Assembly (NCBI GenBank): GCA_937898265.1
Contig: CALEJM010000126.1
Location: 1 to 7,577 of the forward strand
From: an uncultured Porphyromonadaceae bacterium
GTDB lineage: Bacteria > Bacteroidota > Bacteroidia > Bacteroidales > Paludibacteraceae
DNA length: 7,577 nucleotides
Reading direction: 5' to 3'
The translations under genes and the position numbers were made by a program. Position 1 is the first letter of the stretch, and each line of letters begins with the position of its first letter. Positions 1-6,510 of this stretch are shown here, one piece after another. Below the pieces are notes generated by a model, which saw only the letters and a program-made list of their open reading frames with translations, was not told where the DNA came from and did no database searches.

Positions 1-1125
1 CCCAGCCATTTTACGCTTGATGACCTGCGCAAGATTGCATCGGACTGCAATGAACATGATGTAAAGAGTTACCTGACCTTGAACACGGTCATGTACGGTG
101 AGGACATTCCGCTTATCCATGAGATAGTCGATGCCGCTCTTGAGGCTGGAATTTCGGCCATAATTGCATGTGACATTGCTGTCATGACCTACTGCCGCAA
201 GGTGGGTATGGAGGTGCATCTGTCCACACAGCTCAATATCAGCAACATTGAAGCACTGCGTTTCTATGCGCAGTTTGCCGACGTCGTTGTCTTGGCACGA
301 GAGTTGAACCTCGACCAAGTCAAAGATATCTACAAGGCAATCAACGAAGAGCATATCGTAGGTCTTCATGGCGAACCAATCCGCATCGAGATGTTCTGCC
401 ACGGCGCACTCTGTATGGCAGTCTCTGGAAAATGCTATCTCAGTCTGCACGAGTACAATGCCTCAGCCAATCGCGGTGCCTGCATGCAGGTTTGTCGCCA
501 TGGCTACACCGTGACCGATAAATCGTCGGACATTGAACTCGATGTAGAGAATCAATATATCATGTCGCCTAAAGACTTGAAGACCATTCATTTCTTGAAT
601 AAGATGGTGGATGCCGGCGTCAGAGTGCTCAAAATTGAGGGCCGCGCGCGTGGTGCCGACTACGTGCGCAACGTCGTAGAATGCTACAACGAAGCGTTGA
701 ACAGCATCATCGATGGCACCTACTCCGAAGAGAAAATCGCCGTTTGGGACGAGCGCCTCGCCCGTGTCTTCAACCGTGGCTTCTGGAACGGCTACTACCT
801 CGGCCAGCGTCTCGGCGAATGGAGTCCGGTCTATGGTTCGCAGGCTACCCGCAAAAAAGTCTACATCGGTCGATGCACCAACTACTTCTCCAAACTCGGC
901 GTGGCGGAGTTTTATCTCGAGACCCAAGACCTCAAAGTGGGCGACGAATACCTCATCACGGGTGCCACAACGGGTGCCGTTGAAGGTGTCGCAGAAGATA
1001 TCCGAACAGACCGCGACCCAGTCGAAAAGGTTGAGAAAGGGTGCTATTTTTCCATAAAAGTAGGACAAAATGTGCATCGAAACGACCGACTTTATAAGTT
1101 GGAGAAAACAGAAACGCTAAGCTAA
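1..1125 (+). CDS. U32-family protein (annotated peptidase U32; probable RNA-hydroxylation type), 5' end missing
   Basis: The frame is open from base 1 to the TAA at 1123-1125, giving 374 visible residues. Family comparison suggests about 50 N-terminal residues lie outside the window. The U32 signature is exact at 388-444 (EMFCHGALC, then GKCYLS). Cysteines at visible residues 138, 145, 161 and 165 have the spacing expected of an iron-sulfur site, and the KIEGR motif of the family follows. The family was named from a collagenase of Porphyromonas. The E. coli members RlhA and TrhP are instead needed for 5-hydroxylation of 23S rRNA C2501 and of tRNA U34, and UbiU/UbiV act in anaerobic ubiquinone hydroxylation. 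I infer a cytoplasmic RNA-modifying role; protease activity cannot be excluded. The first in-frame TTG at 79 is not the real start, because conserved family sequence (FTLDDLRKIA) lies upstream of it. The neighbour downstream has its own promoter, so this gene ends its transcription unit. Confidence 0.94.
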   Translation, partial: PSHFTLDDLRKIASDCNEHDVKSYLTLNTVMYGEDIPLIHEIVDAALEAGISAIIACDIAVMTYCRKVGMEVHLSTQLNISNIEALRFYAQFADVVVLARELNLDQVKDIYKAINEEHIVGLHGEPIRIEMFCHGALCMAVSGKCYLSLHEYNASANRGACMQVCRHGYTVTDKSSDIELDVENQYIMSPKDLKTIHFLNKMVDAGVRVLKIEGRARGADYVRNVVECYNEALNSIIDGTYSEEKIAVWDERLARVFNRGFWNGYYLGQRLGEWSPVYGSQATRKKVYIGRCTNYFSKLGVAEFYLETQDLKVGDEYLITGATTGAVEGVAEDIRTDRDPVEKVEKGCYFSIKVGQNVHRNDRLYKLEKTETLS

Positions 1126-1165
1126 GTGTCAAATATACAATACGATGTGATAAAATTACGGAACT

Positions 1166-1197
1166 TTTGCAAAACAGAAAAATTTGTGGTAAATTTG
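1166..1197 (+). promoter_or_regulatory. Bacteroidetes-type promoter for the exported protein gene
   Basis: The -33 element TTTG is at 1166-1169 and the -7 element TAAATTTG, a full match to TAnnTTTG, is at 1190-1197, with a 20-bp spacer. This is the known primary sigma consensus of Bacteroides and relatives. Transcription should begin around 1203-1206, leaving a leader of about 45 bases. The leader is A-rich and has no Shine-Dalgarno sequence before the ATG at 1250, as is usual in this phylum. Confidence 0.8.
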
Positions 1198-1249
1198 AGC
1201 CGTTAAAATTGTCACTTCGACAAAGCCAAAAAAGACAAAATATCTAACT

Positions 1250-2773
1250 ATGAAAAAGTTTATATGCTCTATGCTGTTATTGGTTGCAACACTCTCTTTG
1301 AGTGCGCAATCCATGACTGAGGTTGGTAAGGTTATGAACCTCAAGCAAGATCGTAGTGGATTAGTCAATCCGCTCAATCAATTCAACGATGCAATCTATT
1401 ACATCGAGAACCCATTGCGTTATGGTAACACCACCAAGAAAACGTACAAGGACGAACTGTTGAGAATCAATCCTAAATCAAAGGAAGTCACCTCTTTGAA
1501 TCTCCAAGTTCCATCCAACTTCCGTTATCTTGGCGCCATTGAGACCGCCAAAGAACTCGTGATGTTCTATTGCAACGACGACTCAATCTATGTCAACAAA
1601 GGCAAGAAAAACGAAATCGGCTGGTTCCCAGAGAAAGTGATGCCTTGCGAAATCACCAAAGCTGACCTCGTTGACTACGTGCTCTCTGCCGACGGCACCA
1701 AAGTTGCCTTGATTGCAAGTCAAACATTGGAAAACAACTATAACGGCGCAAAAGTCTATGTGTTCGACAACGCTGGCAAACCAGTTTGGAACGGCAAATG
1801 GACAGTAGAAGACGCAACCCGCGGCTACCAACGTCTCAGCACCTTGCTCGACAAAAACGGTAACCTCCACACCGCTCTCTACTCATACAAATCAAAAGGC
1901 AAATCAAAGAGCGACCACCAATTGCGCATGTACTCACTCTGCCCAGACAGCGTAGCAGTTGCTATCGAGCCAATCGCCTTCGGTAACATCGAAGAAGCTT
2001 GCATGGTAGAGTCTGCAACTCCAGACGTAATCGTAATGGCTGGCTACTTCGCCTTGAAACCAAAAGACAACGCTACAGCCAACTTCTCAATGAGCTACAA
2101 CACACGTTTCTCACGTATCATGTTCACAGCCAACCAGAAGTTCCCTGGCTACTTCAAGACCCGTAAGAAAACCACTCCAGAAGACGTCATCCTGAATCAG
2201 GAATACAAACTTCATATCATCGGTTGCCATCAGCTCTCAAACGGCACAATCGTAGTGTTGTGCGACCAACAAATTGAACGCGACGGCATGAAATATAGCG
2301 GCAACATCATTTATGACGAATACTCACAAAATGGTGAAATTCTTCGTCACAAAGTGTTCCACAAAGACCAAGTAATGAAAATCGGCAAAGGTCAAGAAGA
2401 ACAACCTTTCGAGACTTGCGGCCTCTCATTCGGCTCTTTCATGCACAACGACAAAATTTATGTTGTGTTCAACGACAACCTCGGCAACTACGTAGAAGAT
2501 CCTGCCAAGGCACCTGAGAAGAAAATTATCCAAGAGGACCAAGACAATCCAAAAGAATGGAAACAATTCAACGGTGACGACTACAAGATGGGCTGCACCA
2601 TCGTGATGAGCATCGACGAAAACCTCTTCACACAACGTCACGTCGTATCACGCTCAGCTATCACCAAGAGCCTCTACAGCGGCTTCCTCCTCAAGGGCGA
2701 CCGTTTCTTGCTCCTCTACACACGCGACGGCAAGAACCTCACAGCTCAACGTCTTAGCTTCCGTTTCAACTAA
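1250..2773 (+). CDS. Exported protein of unknown function, 507 residues
   Basis: I do not recognise the family. The N-terminus is a standard signal peptide: MKK, a hydrophobic stretch to about residue 17, then LSAQS with cleavage near A19/Q20. There is no lipobox, so the mature protein should be periplasmic, outer-membrane associated or secreted. No other membrane segment is visible. The mature part alternates short beta-like stretches with turns. Some, such as KVYVFDNAGKPVW (residues 168-180), resemble blades of beta-propellers; this fold guess is only inference. The C-terminus ends in LSFRFN and shows no clear type IX sorting domain. The ATG at 1250 is chosen because it places the signal peptide at the N-terminus, about 45 bases after the predicted transcript start. 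The gene is monocistronic: it has its own promoter and a strong terminator. From roughly codon 100 on, codon use is as narrow as in rpsA, which suggests high expression. Confidence 0.9.
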   Translation: MKKFICSMLLLVATLSLSAQSMTEVGKVMNLKQDRSGLVNPLNQFNDAIYYIENPLRYGNTTKKTYKDELLRINPKSKEVTSLNLQVPSNFRYLGAIETAKELVMFYCNDDSIYVNKGKKNEIGWFPEKVMPCEITKADLVDYVLSADGTKVALIASQTLENNYNGAKVYVFDNAGKPVWNGKWTVEDATRGYQRLSTLLDKNGNLHTALYSYKSKGKSKSDHQLRMYSLCPDSVAVAIEPIAFGNIEEACMVESATPDVIVMAGYFALKPKDNATANFSMSYNTRFSRIMFTANQKFPGYFKTRKKTTPEDVILNQEYKLHIIGCHQLSNGTIVVLCDQQIERDGMKYSGNIIYDEYSQNGEILRHKVFHKDQVMKIGKGQEEQPFETCGLSFGSFMHNDKIYVVFNDNLGNYVEDPAKAPEKKIIQEDQDNPKEWKQFNGDDYKMGCTIVMSIDENLFTQRHVVSRSAITKSLYSGFLLKGDRFLLLYTRDGKNLTAQRLSFRFN

Positions 2774-2798
2774 TAGAAACTCCTGAAAATCATCATAG

Positions 2799-2833
2799 CA
2801 ATGCCGCAGAAACACACTCTGCGGCATTGTTTT
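2799..2833 (+). terminator. Intrinsic terminator after the exported protein gene
   Basis: A perfect 12-bp inverted repeat, CAATGCCGCAGA at 2799-2810 and its complement at 2818-2829, closes a 7-base loop (AACACAC). It is followed by TTTT at 2830-2833. The stem begins 25 bases after the stop codon. The short T run makes it a moderate rather than ideal terminator. Confidence 0.85.
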
Positions 2834-2868
2834 AGTCATAAAGTAAAATCTTTAAACAACAAAACAAT

Positions 2869-4068
2869 ATGCCACAACTTTCAGAAAAGGGCAAAATCAT
2901 GCCCGCTTCGCCTATCCGCAAACTCGTGCCTTATGCTGAGGCAGCCAAAAAACGCGGTGTAAAAGTTTATCACCTCAACATCGGTCAACCAGACATCGTA
3001 ACTCCACAAGAAGCACTTGACGCAGTTCGTGCCTATGACGGTAAGGTTATTGAGTACTCACACTCAGCAGGTAACCAATCATACCGCGAAGGATTGACAG
3101 GTTACTACAAATCAATCGGTATCGACATCACCACCGACGAAATCATCGTAACCAATGGTGGCTCAGAAGCTATCACCATCAGCATGATGGCTTGCTTGAA
3201 CCCAGGCGACGAAATCATCATCCCAGAACCATTCTACACCAACTACAACGCCTTCGCACTTCAAGCTGGCGTGAAAGTTGTGCCAATCAAAACAACCATC
3301 GACAACGACTTTGCTTTGCCATCAATCGAGGAGTTTGAGAAAATCATCACACCTCGCACCAAAGCAATCATGATTTGTAACCCAAACAACCCAACCGGCT
3401 ACCTCTATTCAGCTGCTGAGTTGGAGTCATTGCGTCAAATCGTATTGAAACACGACCTCTTCCTCTTTGCCGACGAAGTATATCGTGAATTCTGCTACGA
3501 TGGCAACAAACACATCTCTTTGATGACCCTCAAAGGCTTGGAGAACAACGTAATCTTGATGGACTCAGTTTCAAAACGCTACAGCCTCTGCGGTGTTCGC
3601 GTTGGTGCCATCATCTCACACAACAAAGAAGTGATCAACGCAGCTCTCCGCTTCGGTCAAGCACGTCTCTGCCCTCCATTCTACGGTCAGTTGGCTGCTG
3701 AGGCTGCTTTGAAAGCCCCACAAAAATACTTCGACGAAGTTTACAACGAGTACATCTCACGTCGTAACTGCATGGTTGAAGCCCTGAACAAGATTGAAGG
3801 CGTTTACTGCCCAAATCCAAAAGGCGCATTCTACACCGTAGTAAAACTCCCAATCGACGACTGCAACCGTTTCGCTCAGTGGTTGTTGGAAGAGTTCCAA
3901 TACGAAGGTCAAACCGTAATGGTAGCTCCTGCTTCAGGTTTCTATTCAACACCAAACAGCGGTTTGGACGAAGTTCGTATCGCCTACGTTTTGAAAATCG
4001 AAGACCTCAAAGCAGCTATCAAGTGCTTGGAAGAAGCCTTGAAAGTATATCCAGGTCGCACCAAATAA
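2869..4068 (+). CDS. PLP-dependent aminotransferase, class I/II (aspartate aminotransferase-like)
   Basis: A complete 399-residue fold-type I aminotransferase, the usual length for the family, predicted cytoplasmic. It moves an amino group between an amino acid and a 2-oxo acid using pyridoxal phosphate. Visible active-site parts are NGGSEA (96-101, cofactor phosphate region), NPNNPTG (171-177), D202 and Y205 in ADEVYREF (cofactor ring), K236 in SVSKRYS (Schiff-base lysine) and R370 in EVRIAYV (substrate alpha-carboxylate). All expected catalytic residues are present. The N-terminal part with PASPIRKLVPYAEAAKKRG is typical of Bacteroidales proteins labelled aspartate aminotransferase, but substrate choice cannot be read from the sequence, so I give no symbol. 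The ATG at 2869 is preferred over Met11 because family proteins carry this leader. It starts 35 bases after the preceding terminator, and no clear promoter is seen. Codon use is strongly biased after the first 30 or so codons, suggesting an abundant enzyme. Confidence 0.96.
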   Translation: MPQLSEKGKIMPASPIRKLVPYAEAAKKRGVKVYHLNIGQPDIVTPQEALDAVRAYDGKVIEYSHSAGNQSYREGLTGYYKSIGIDITTDEIIVTNGGSEAITISMMACLNPGDEIIIPEPFYTNYNAFALQAGVKVVPIKTTIDNDFALPSIEEFEKIITPRTKAIMICNPNNPTGYLYSAAELESLRQIVLKHDLFLFADEVYREFCYDGNKHISLMTLKGLENNVILMDSVSKRYSLCGVRVGAIISHNKEVINAALRFGQARLCPPFYGQLAAEAALKAPQKYFDEVYNEYISRRNCMVEALNKIEGVYCPNPKGAFYTVVKLPIDDCNRFAQWLLEEFQYEGQTVMVAPASGFYSTPNSGLDEVRIAYVLKIEDLKAAIKCLEEALKVYPGRTK

Positions 4069-4088
4069 TAGTTAGTTGAACTACTATT
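4067..4088 (+). other. Small hairpin just past the aminotransferase stop codon
   Basis: AATAGT (4067-4072) pairs with ACTATT (4083-4088), and inside it AG pairs with CT around a TTGAA loop with one bulged T. It overlaps the end of the TAA stop (4066-4068) and precedes an A/T-only stretch and the main terminator. It could protect the 3' end of the message or be chance in A/T-rich DNA. Confidence 0.3.
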
Positions 4089-4098
4089 TATAATATAT

Positions 4099-4134
4099 AT
4101 AAGGGAGGACGCTTGCAGGCGCCTCCCTTATTTT
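4099..4134 (+). terminator. Intrinsic terminator after the aminotransferase gene
   Basis: ATAAGGGAGG (4099-4108) pairs with CCTCCCTTAT (4122-4131). After a single bulged A, CGC (4110-4112) pairs with GCG (4119-4121) around a TTGCAG loop. The T run is 4131-4134, its first T shared with the stem. This hairpin separates the aminotransferase from the PAS gene, whose ATG is only 26 bases further on. Confidence 0.85.
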
Positions 4135-4160
4135 AGTCGTAACTCAACACCAATCGTACA

Positions 4161-4499
4161 ATGGAATACTTGAAAGAATCGCCATTCTCAATCACCATCT
4201 GTGACGCAGAAGGCAAGCTGCTTGACATGAACGACATGGCCATGAACGTGCTTGCACATGGTCAGAACATCATCGGACAAAACCTCCTCGACTGCCATCC
4301 GGAGCCTGCCCGCACCAAACTTGTCAACATGCTCAAAGAACATAACGTCAACGCCTACACCATAGAAAAAAATGGTCAGAAAAAACTGATTTATCAGTCA
4401 CCTTGGTTCAAAAATGGCGAATTTGCTGGCTATGTAGAGCTCTCATTGGTGCTTCCAAACGAGATGCCACACTATGTTCGCAAGCCCAAAACCGAGTAA
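4161..4499 (+). CDS. Stand-alone PAS domain protein, 112 residues
   Basis: The whole protein is about one PAS domain. It opens with the usual beta strand and turn (ITICDAEGKLLDMND, residues 11-25), has the helix and loop IIGQNLLDCHPEPARTK (37-53), and ends with the long beta sheet (NAYTIEKNGQKKLIYQSPWF, then YVELSLVL, to about 98). The GxNLLDCHPE stretch resembles PAS modules found with DUF438-type proteins. There is no kinase, DNA-binding, cyclase or other output domain, no signal peptide and no membrane segment, so it should be a soluble sensor or a binding partner for another protein. C45-H46 sit in the loop that commonly contacts ligand in PAS folds; whether they bind anything is unknown. 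The ATG at 4161 gives the domain its full first strand. The gene lies 26 bases after a terminator, with no recognisable promoter between, and 121 bases before rpsA, which has its own promoter. The ligand and partner are unknown. Confidence 0.88.
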   Translation: MEYLKESPFSITICDAEGKLLDMNDMAMNVLAHGQNIIGQNLLDCHPEPARTKLVNMLKEHNVNAYTIEKNGQKKLIYQSPWFKNGEFAGYVELSLVLPNEMPHYVRKPKTE

Positions 4500-4524
4500 A
4501 TATCAGGGGAAAAAAAGATTTTCA

Positions 4525-4541
4525 TATCTGTTTGGCAGATA
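4525..4541. promoter_or_regulatory. Inverted repeat around the -33 element of rpsA, possible operator
   Basis: TATCTG (4525-4530) and CAGATA (4536-4541) form a perfect 6-bp inverted repeat. The five bases between them, TTTGG, contain the -33 element of the rpsA promoter. A dimeric repressor bound here would block polymerase. It could equally be a weak hairpin at the 3' end of the PAS transcript, or chance. Confidence 0.35.
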
Positions 4542-4562
4542 AGAAAATAAAGTGTACTTTTG
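4531..4562 (+). promoter_or_regulatory. Bacteroidetes-type promoter for rpsA
   Basis: TTTG at 4531-4534 and TACTTTTG (TAnnTTTG) at 4555-4562 are separated by 20 bp, the same spacing as the promoter at 1166-1197. Transcription should start near 4568-4571. This leaves a leader of about 50 A/T-rich bases with no Shine-Dalgarno sequence and the self-complementary run AAAAAATTTTTT at 4603-4614, six bases before the ATG at 4621. Confidence 0.85.
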
Positions 4563-4620
4563 CACCCGATTTTTATCAACATAAAGTCTAACCCATTAGT
4601 AGAAAAAATTTTTTAAAACA

Positions 4621-6438
4621 ATGGAAGAAATCAAGAACCCAGCAGCTCCAGTAGTTGCAGTAGAAGAGTTCGATTGGGAAGCCTACGAAAACAATGGCGT
4701 AGCCCTTTCTAAATCAGAACGCGAGGATTTGGAAAAACAATATGACCAAACCCTCAACAAAGTAGCCGACAAACAAGTAGTTATCGGCCGTGTAGTAAGC
4801 GTAAACAAACGCGAAGTAGTGGTAAACATCAACTACAAATCAGATGGTGTTATCCCTTACTCAGAGTTCCGCTACAACCCAGATTTGAAACCTGGTGACG
4901 AAGTAGAAGTACTCATCGAAAACCAAGAAGACCGCAAAGGCCAATTGGTACTCTCACACAAAGCTGCCCGCGCTGCTCGCGCTTGGGACCGCGTAAACGA
5001 AGCTATGGAAGCTGCTGAAATCGTTAAAGGTTACATCAAATGCCGCACCAAAGGTGGCATGATTGTAGACGTTCTCGGTCTCGAAGCATTCTTGCCAGGC
5101 TCACAAATCGACGTTAAGCCAATCCGCGACTACGACGTATTTGTTGGTCAAACCATGGACTTCAAAATCGTTAAAATCAACCAAGAATTCAGAAACGTCG
5201 TTGTATCACACAAAGCCCTCGTTGAGGCTGAAATGGAACAACAACGTCACGATATCATCTCAGGTCTTGAGAAAGGTCAAGTGCTCGAAGGTGTTGTTAA
5301 GAACATCACAAGCTATGGCGTATTCGTTGACCTCGGCGGTGTTGACGGTTTGATTCACATCACCGACCTCAGCTGGGGCCGCGTAAACCACCCAGAAGAG
5401 CTCGTTCAACTCGACCAAAAGATCAACGTTGTTATCACCGACTTCGACGAAGAGAAAAAACGTATCGCTCTCGGCTTGAAACAACTCACCCCACACCCAT
5501 GGGAGAACCTCAACCCAGATTTGAAAGAGGGTGACCACATCAAAGGTAAAGTTGCCGTTCTCCAAGACTACGGCGCATTCGTTGAAATCATGCCAGGCGT
5601 TGAGGGCTTGATCCACGTTTCAGAAATGAGCTGGAGCCAACACCTCCGCACCGCTAACGACTTCTTGAAAGTTGGTGACGAAGTAGAGGCAGTTATCTTG
5701 ACCCTCGACCGTCAAGCTCGCAAAATGTCACTCGGCTTGAAACAACTCAAAGCTGACCCATGGGAGAACATCGAAACCAAATATGCCGTTAACTCAAAAC
5801 ACACCGCTAAAGTTCGTAACTTCACCAACTTCGGCGTATTCGTTGAAATCGAGGAAGGCATTGACGGTTTGATCCACATCTCAGACCTCAGCTGGACCAA
5901 GAAAATCAAACACCCATCAGAGTTCACACAAATCGGTTCTGAAATCGAAGTAGTTGTTCTCGAAATCGATAAAGAAAACCGTCGCCTCAGCCTCGGTCAC
6001 AAACAACTCGAAGAGAACCCTTGGGACATCTATGAGACCATCTTCACCGTTGACAGCATCCACGAAGGCACCATCACCGAAATCTTCGACAAAGGCGCTC
6101 TCGTAAACTTGCCATACAGCGTAGAAGGCTTCGCTCCACACAAGAGCTTGGCTAAGAAAGACGGTACCACCGCTAAAGTTGACGAGACCCTCCCATTCAA
6201 AGTGATGGAATTCAACAAAGAGACCCGTCGTATCATCCTCTCACACGTTCGCACTTACGAAGCTGCTGCTCCAAAAGAGGAGAAGAAAGCTTCTAAGAAA
6301 CAAGAGATGGACGCTATGCCAGCTCTCGAGAAAACAACTCTCGGCGACATCCAAGAGCTCTCAGCTTTGAAGAGCCAGATGGTGGCTGACGCAACCGCAA
6401 AATTGAAAGAGAAAGAAGCAGCAAAGAAAGGTGAGTAA
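4621..6438 (+). CDS. rpsA: 30S ribosomal protein S1
   Basis: The 605-residue product binds mRNA on the small ribosomal subunit and helps it reach the decoding channel. Six S1 (OB-fold) repeats can be followed at about residues 51-114, 134-199, 219-287, 304-374, 391-461 and 477-543. Domains 3 to 5 carry the strongest RNA-binding pattern (for example YGVFVDLGGVDGLIHITDLS at 232-251). Domains 1 and 2 are divergent, as in E. coli S1 (557 residues), where they anchor the protein to the ribosome. Residues 544-605 form a charged Lys/Glu/Ala-rich tail with no S1 repeat. The first 40 residues are acidic. The gene has its own promoter and a strong terminator, so it is a single-gene unit. Codon use is very narrow, as expected for an abundant ribosomal protein. 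Bacteroidetes rarely use Shine-Dalgarno pairing, so S1 may carry more of the initiation burden here; that is inference. Confidence 0.98.
   Translation: MEEIKNPAAPVVAVEEFDWEAYENNGVALSKSEREDLEKQYDQTLNKVADKQVVIGRVVSVNKREVVVNINYKSDGVIPYSEFRYNPDLKPGDEVEVLIENQEDRKGQLVLSHKAARAARAWDRVNEAMEAAEIVKGYIKCRTKGGMIVDVLGLEAFLPGSQIDVKPIRDYDVFVGQTMDFKIVKINQEFRNVVVSHKALVEAEMEQQRHDIISGLEKGQVLEGVVKNITSYGVFVDLGGVDGLIHITDLSWGRVNHPEELVQLDQKINVVITDFDEEKKRIALGLKQLTPHPWENLNPDLKEGDHIKGKVAVLQDYGAFVEIMPGVEGLIHVSEMSWSQHLRTANDFLKVGDEVEAVILTLDRQARKMSLGLKQLKADPWENIETKYAVNSKHTAKVRNFTNFGVFVEIEEGIDGLIHISDLSWTKKIKHPSEFTQIGSEIEVVVLEIDKENRRLSLGHKQLEENPWDIYETIFTVDSIHEGTITEIFDKGALVNLPYSVEGFAPHKSLAKKDGTTAKVDETLPFKVMEFNKETRRIILSHVRTYEAAAPKEEKKASKKQEMDAMPALEKTTLGDIQELSALKSQMVADATAKLKEKEAAKKGE
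5470..5769 (+). repeat. In-frame direct DNA repeats between S1 domains 3/4 and 4/5
   Basis: CTCGGCTTGAAACAACTCA occurs identically at 5470-5488 and 5731-5749, and CCCATGGGAGAAC occurs at 5496-5508 and 5757-5769. Both pairs are offset by exactly 261 bases (87 codons), the length of one S1 repeat. They encode the LGLKQL and PWEN linker motifs. Shared codon bias and domain duplication explain them. Confidence 0.85.
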
Positions 6439-6475
6439 TTCATCTGCTGACTGATTCACACTTCAATATCACACA

Positions 6476-6510
6476 GGTGGCTGGAGCAAATGCTTTAGCC
6501 ACCTTTTTTT
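6476..6510 (+). terminator. Strong intrinsic terminator after rpsA
   Basis: GGTGGCT (6476-6482) pairs with AGCCACC (6497-6503). The stem continues through two G-U pairs (GG 6483-6484 with TT 6495-6496) and AGC/GCT around an AAAT loop, giving 12 pairs in all. It is followed by seven Ts at 6504-6510. It is the strongest terminator in the window. Confidence 0.92.

Noticed and set aside
463..1077. Long open frame on the minus strand (204 codons) inside the U32 gene
   Set aside because: It is fully antisense to a well conserved gene, has no family features, and is explained by the third-position composition of the + strand gene.
2834..2868. Promoter for the aminotransferase gene in the 35 bases after the terminator
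   Set aside because: The best -7 candidate (AATCTTTA, 2847-2854) matches TAnnTTTG poorly, and no TTTG lies 19-21 bases upstream of it. Not called.
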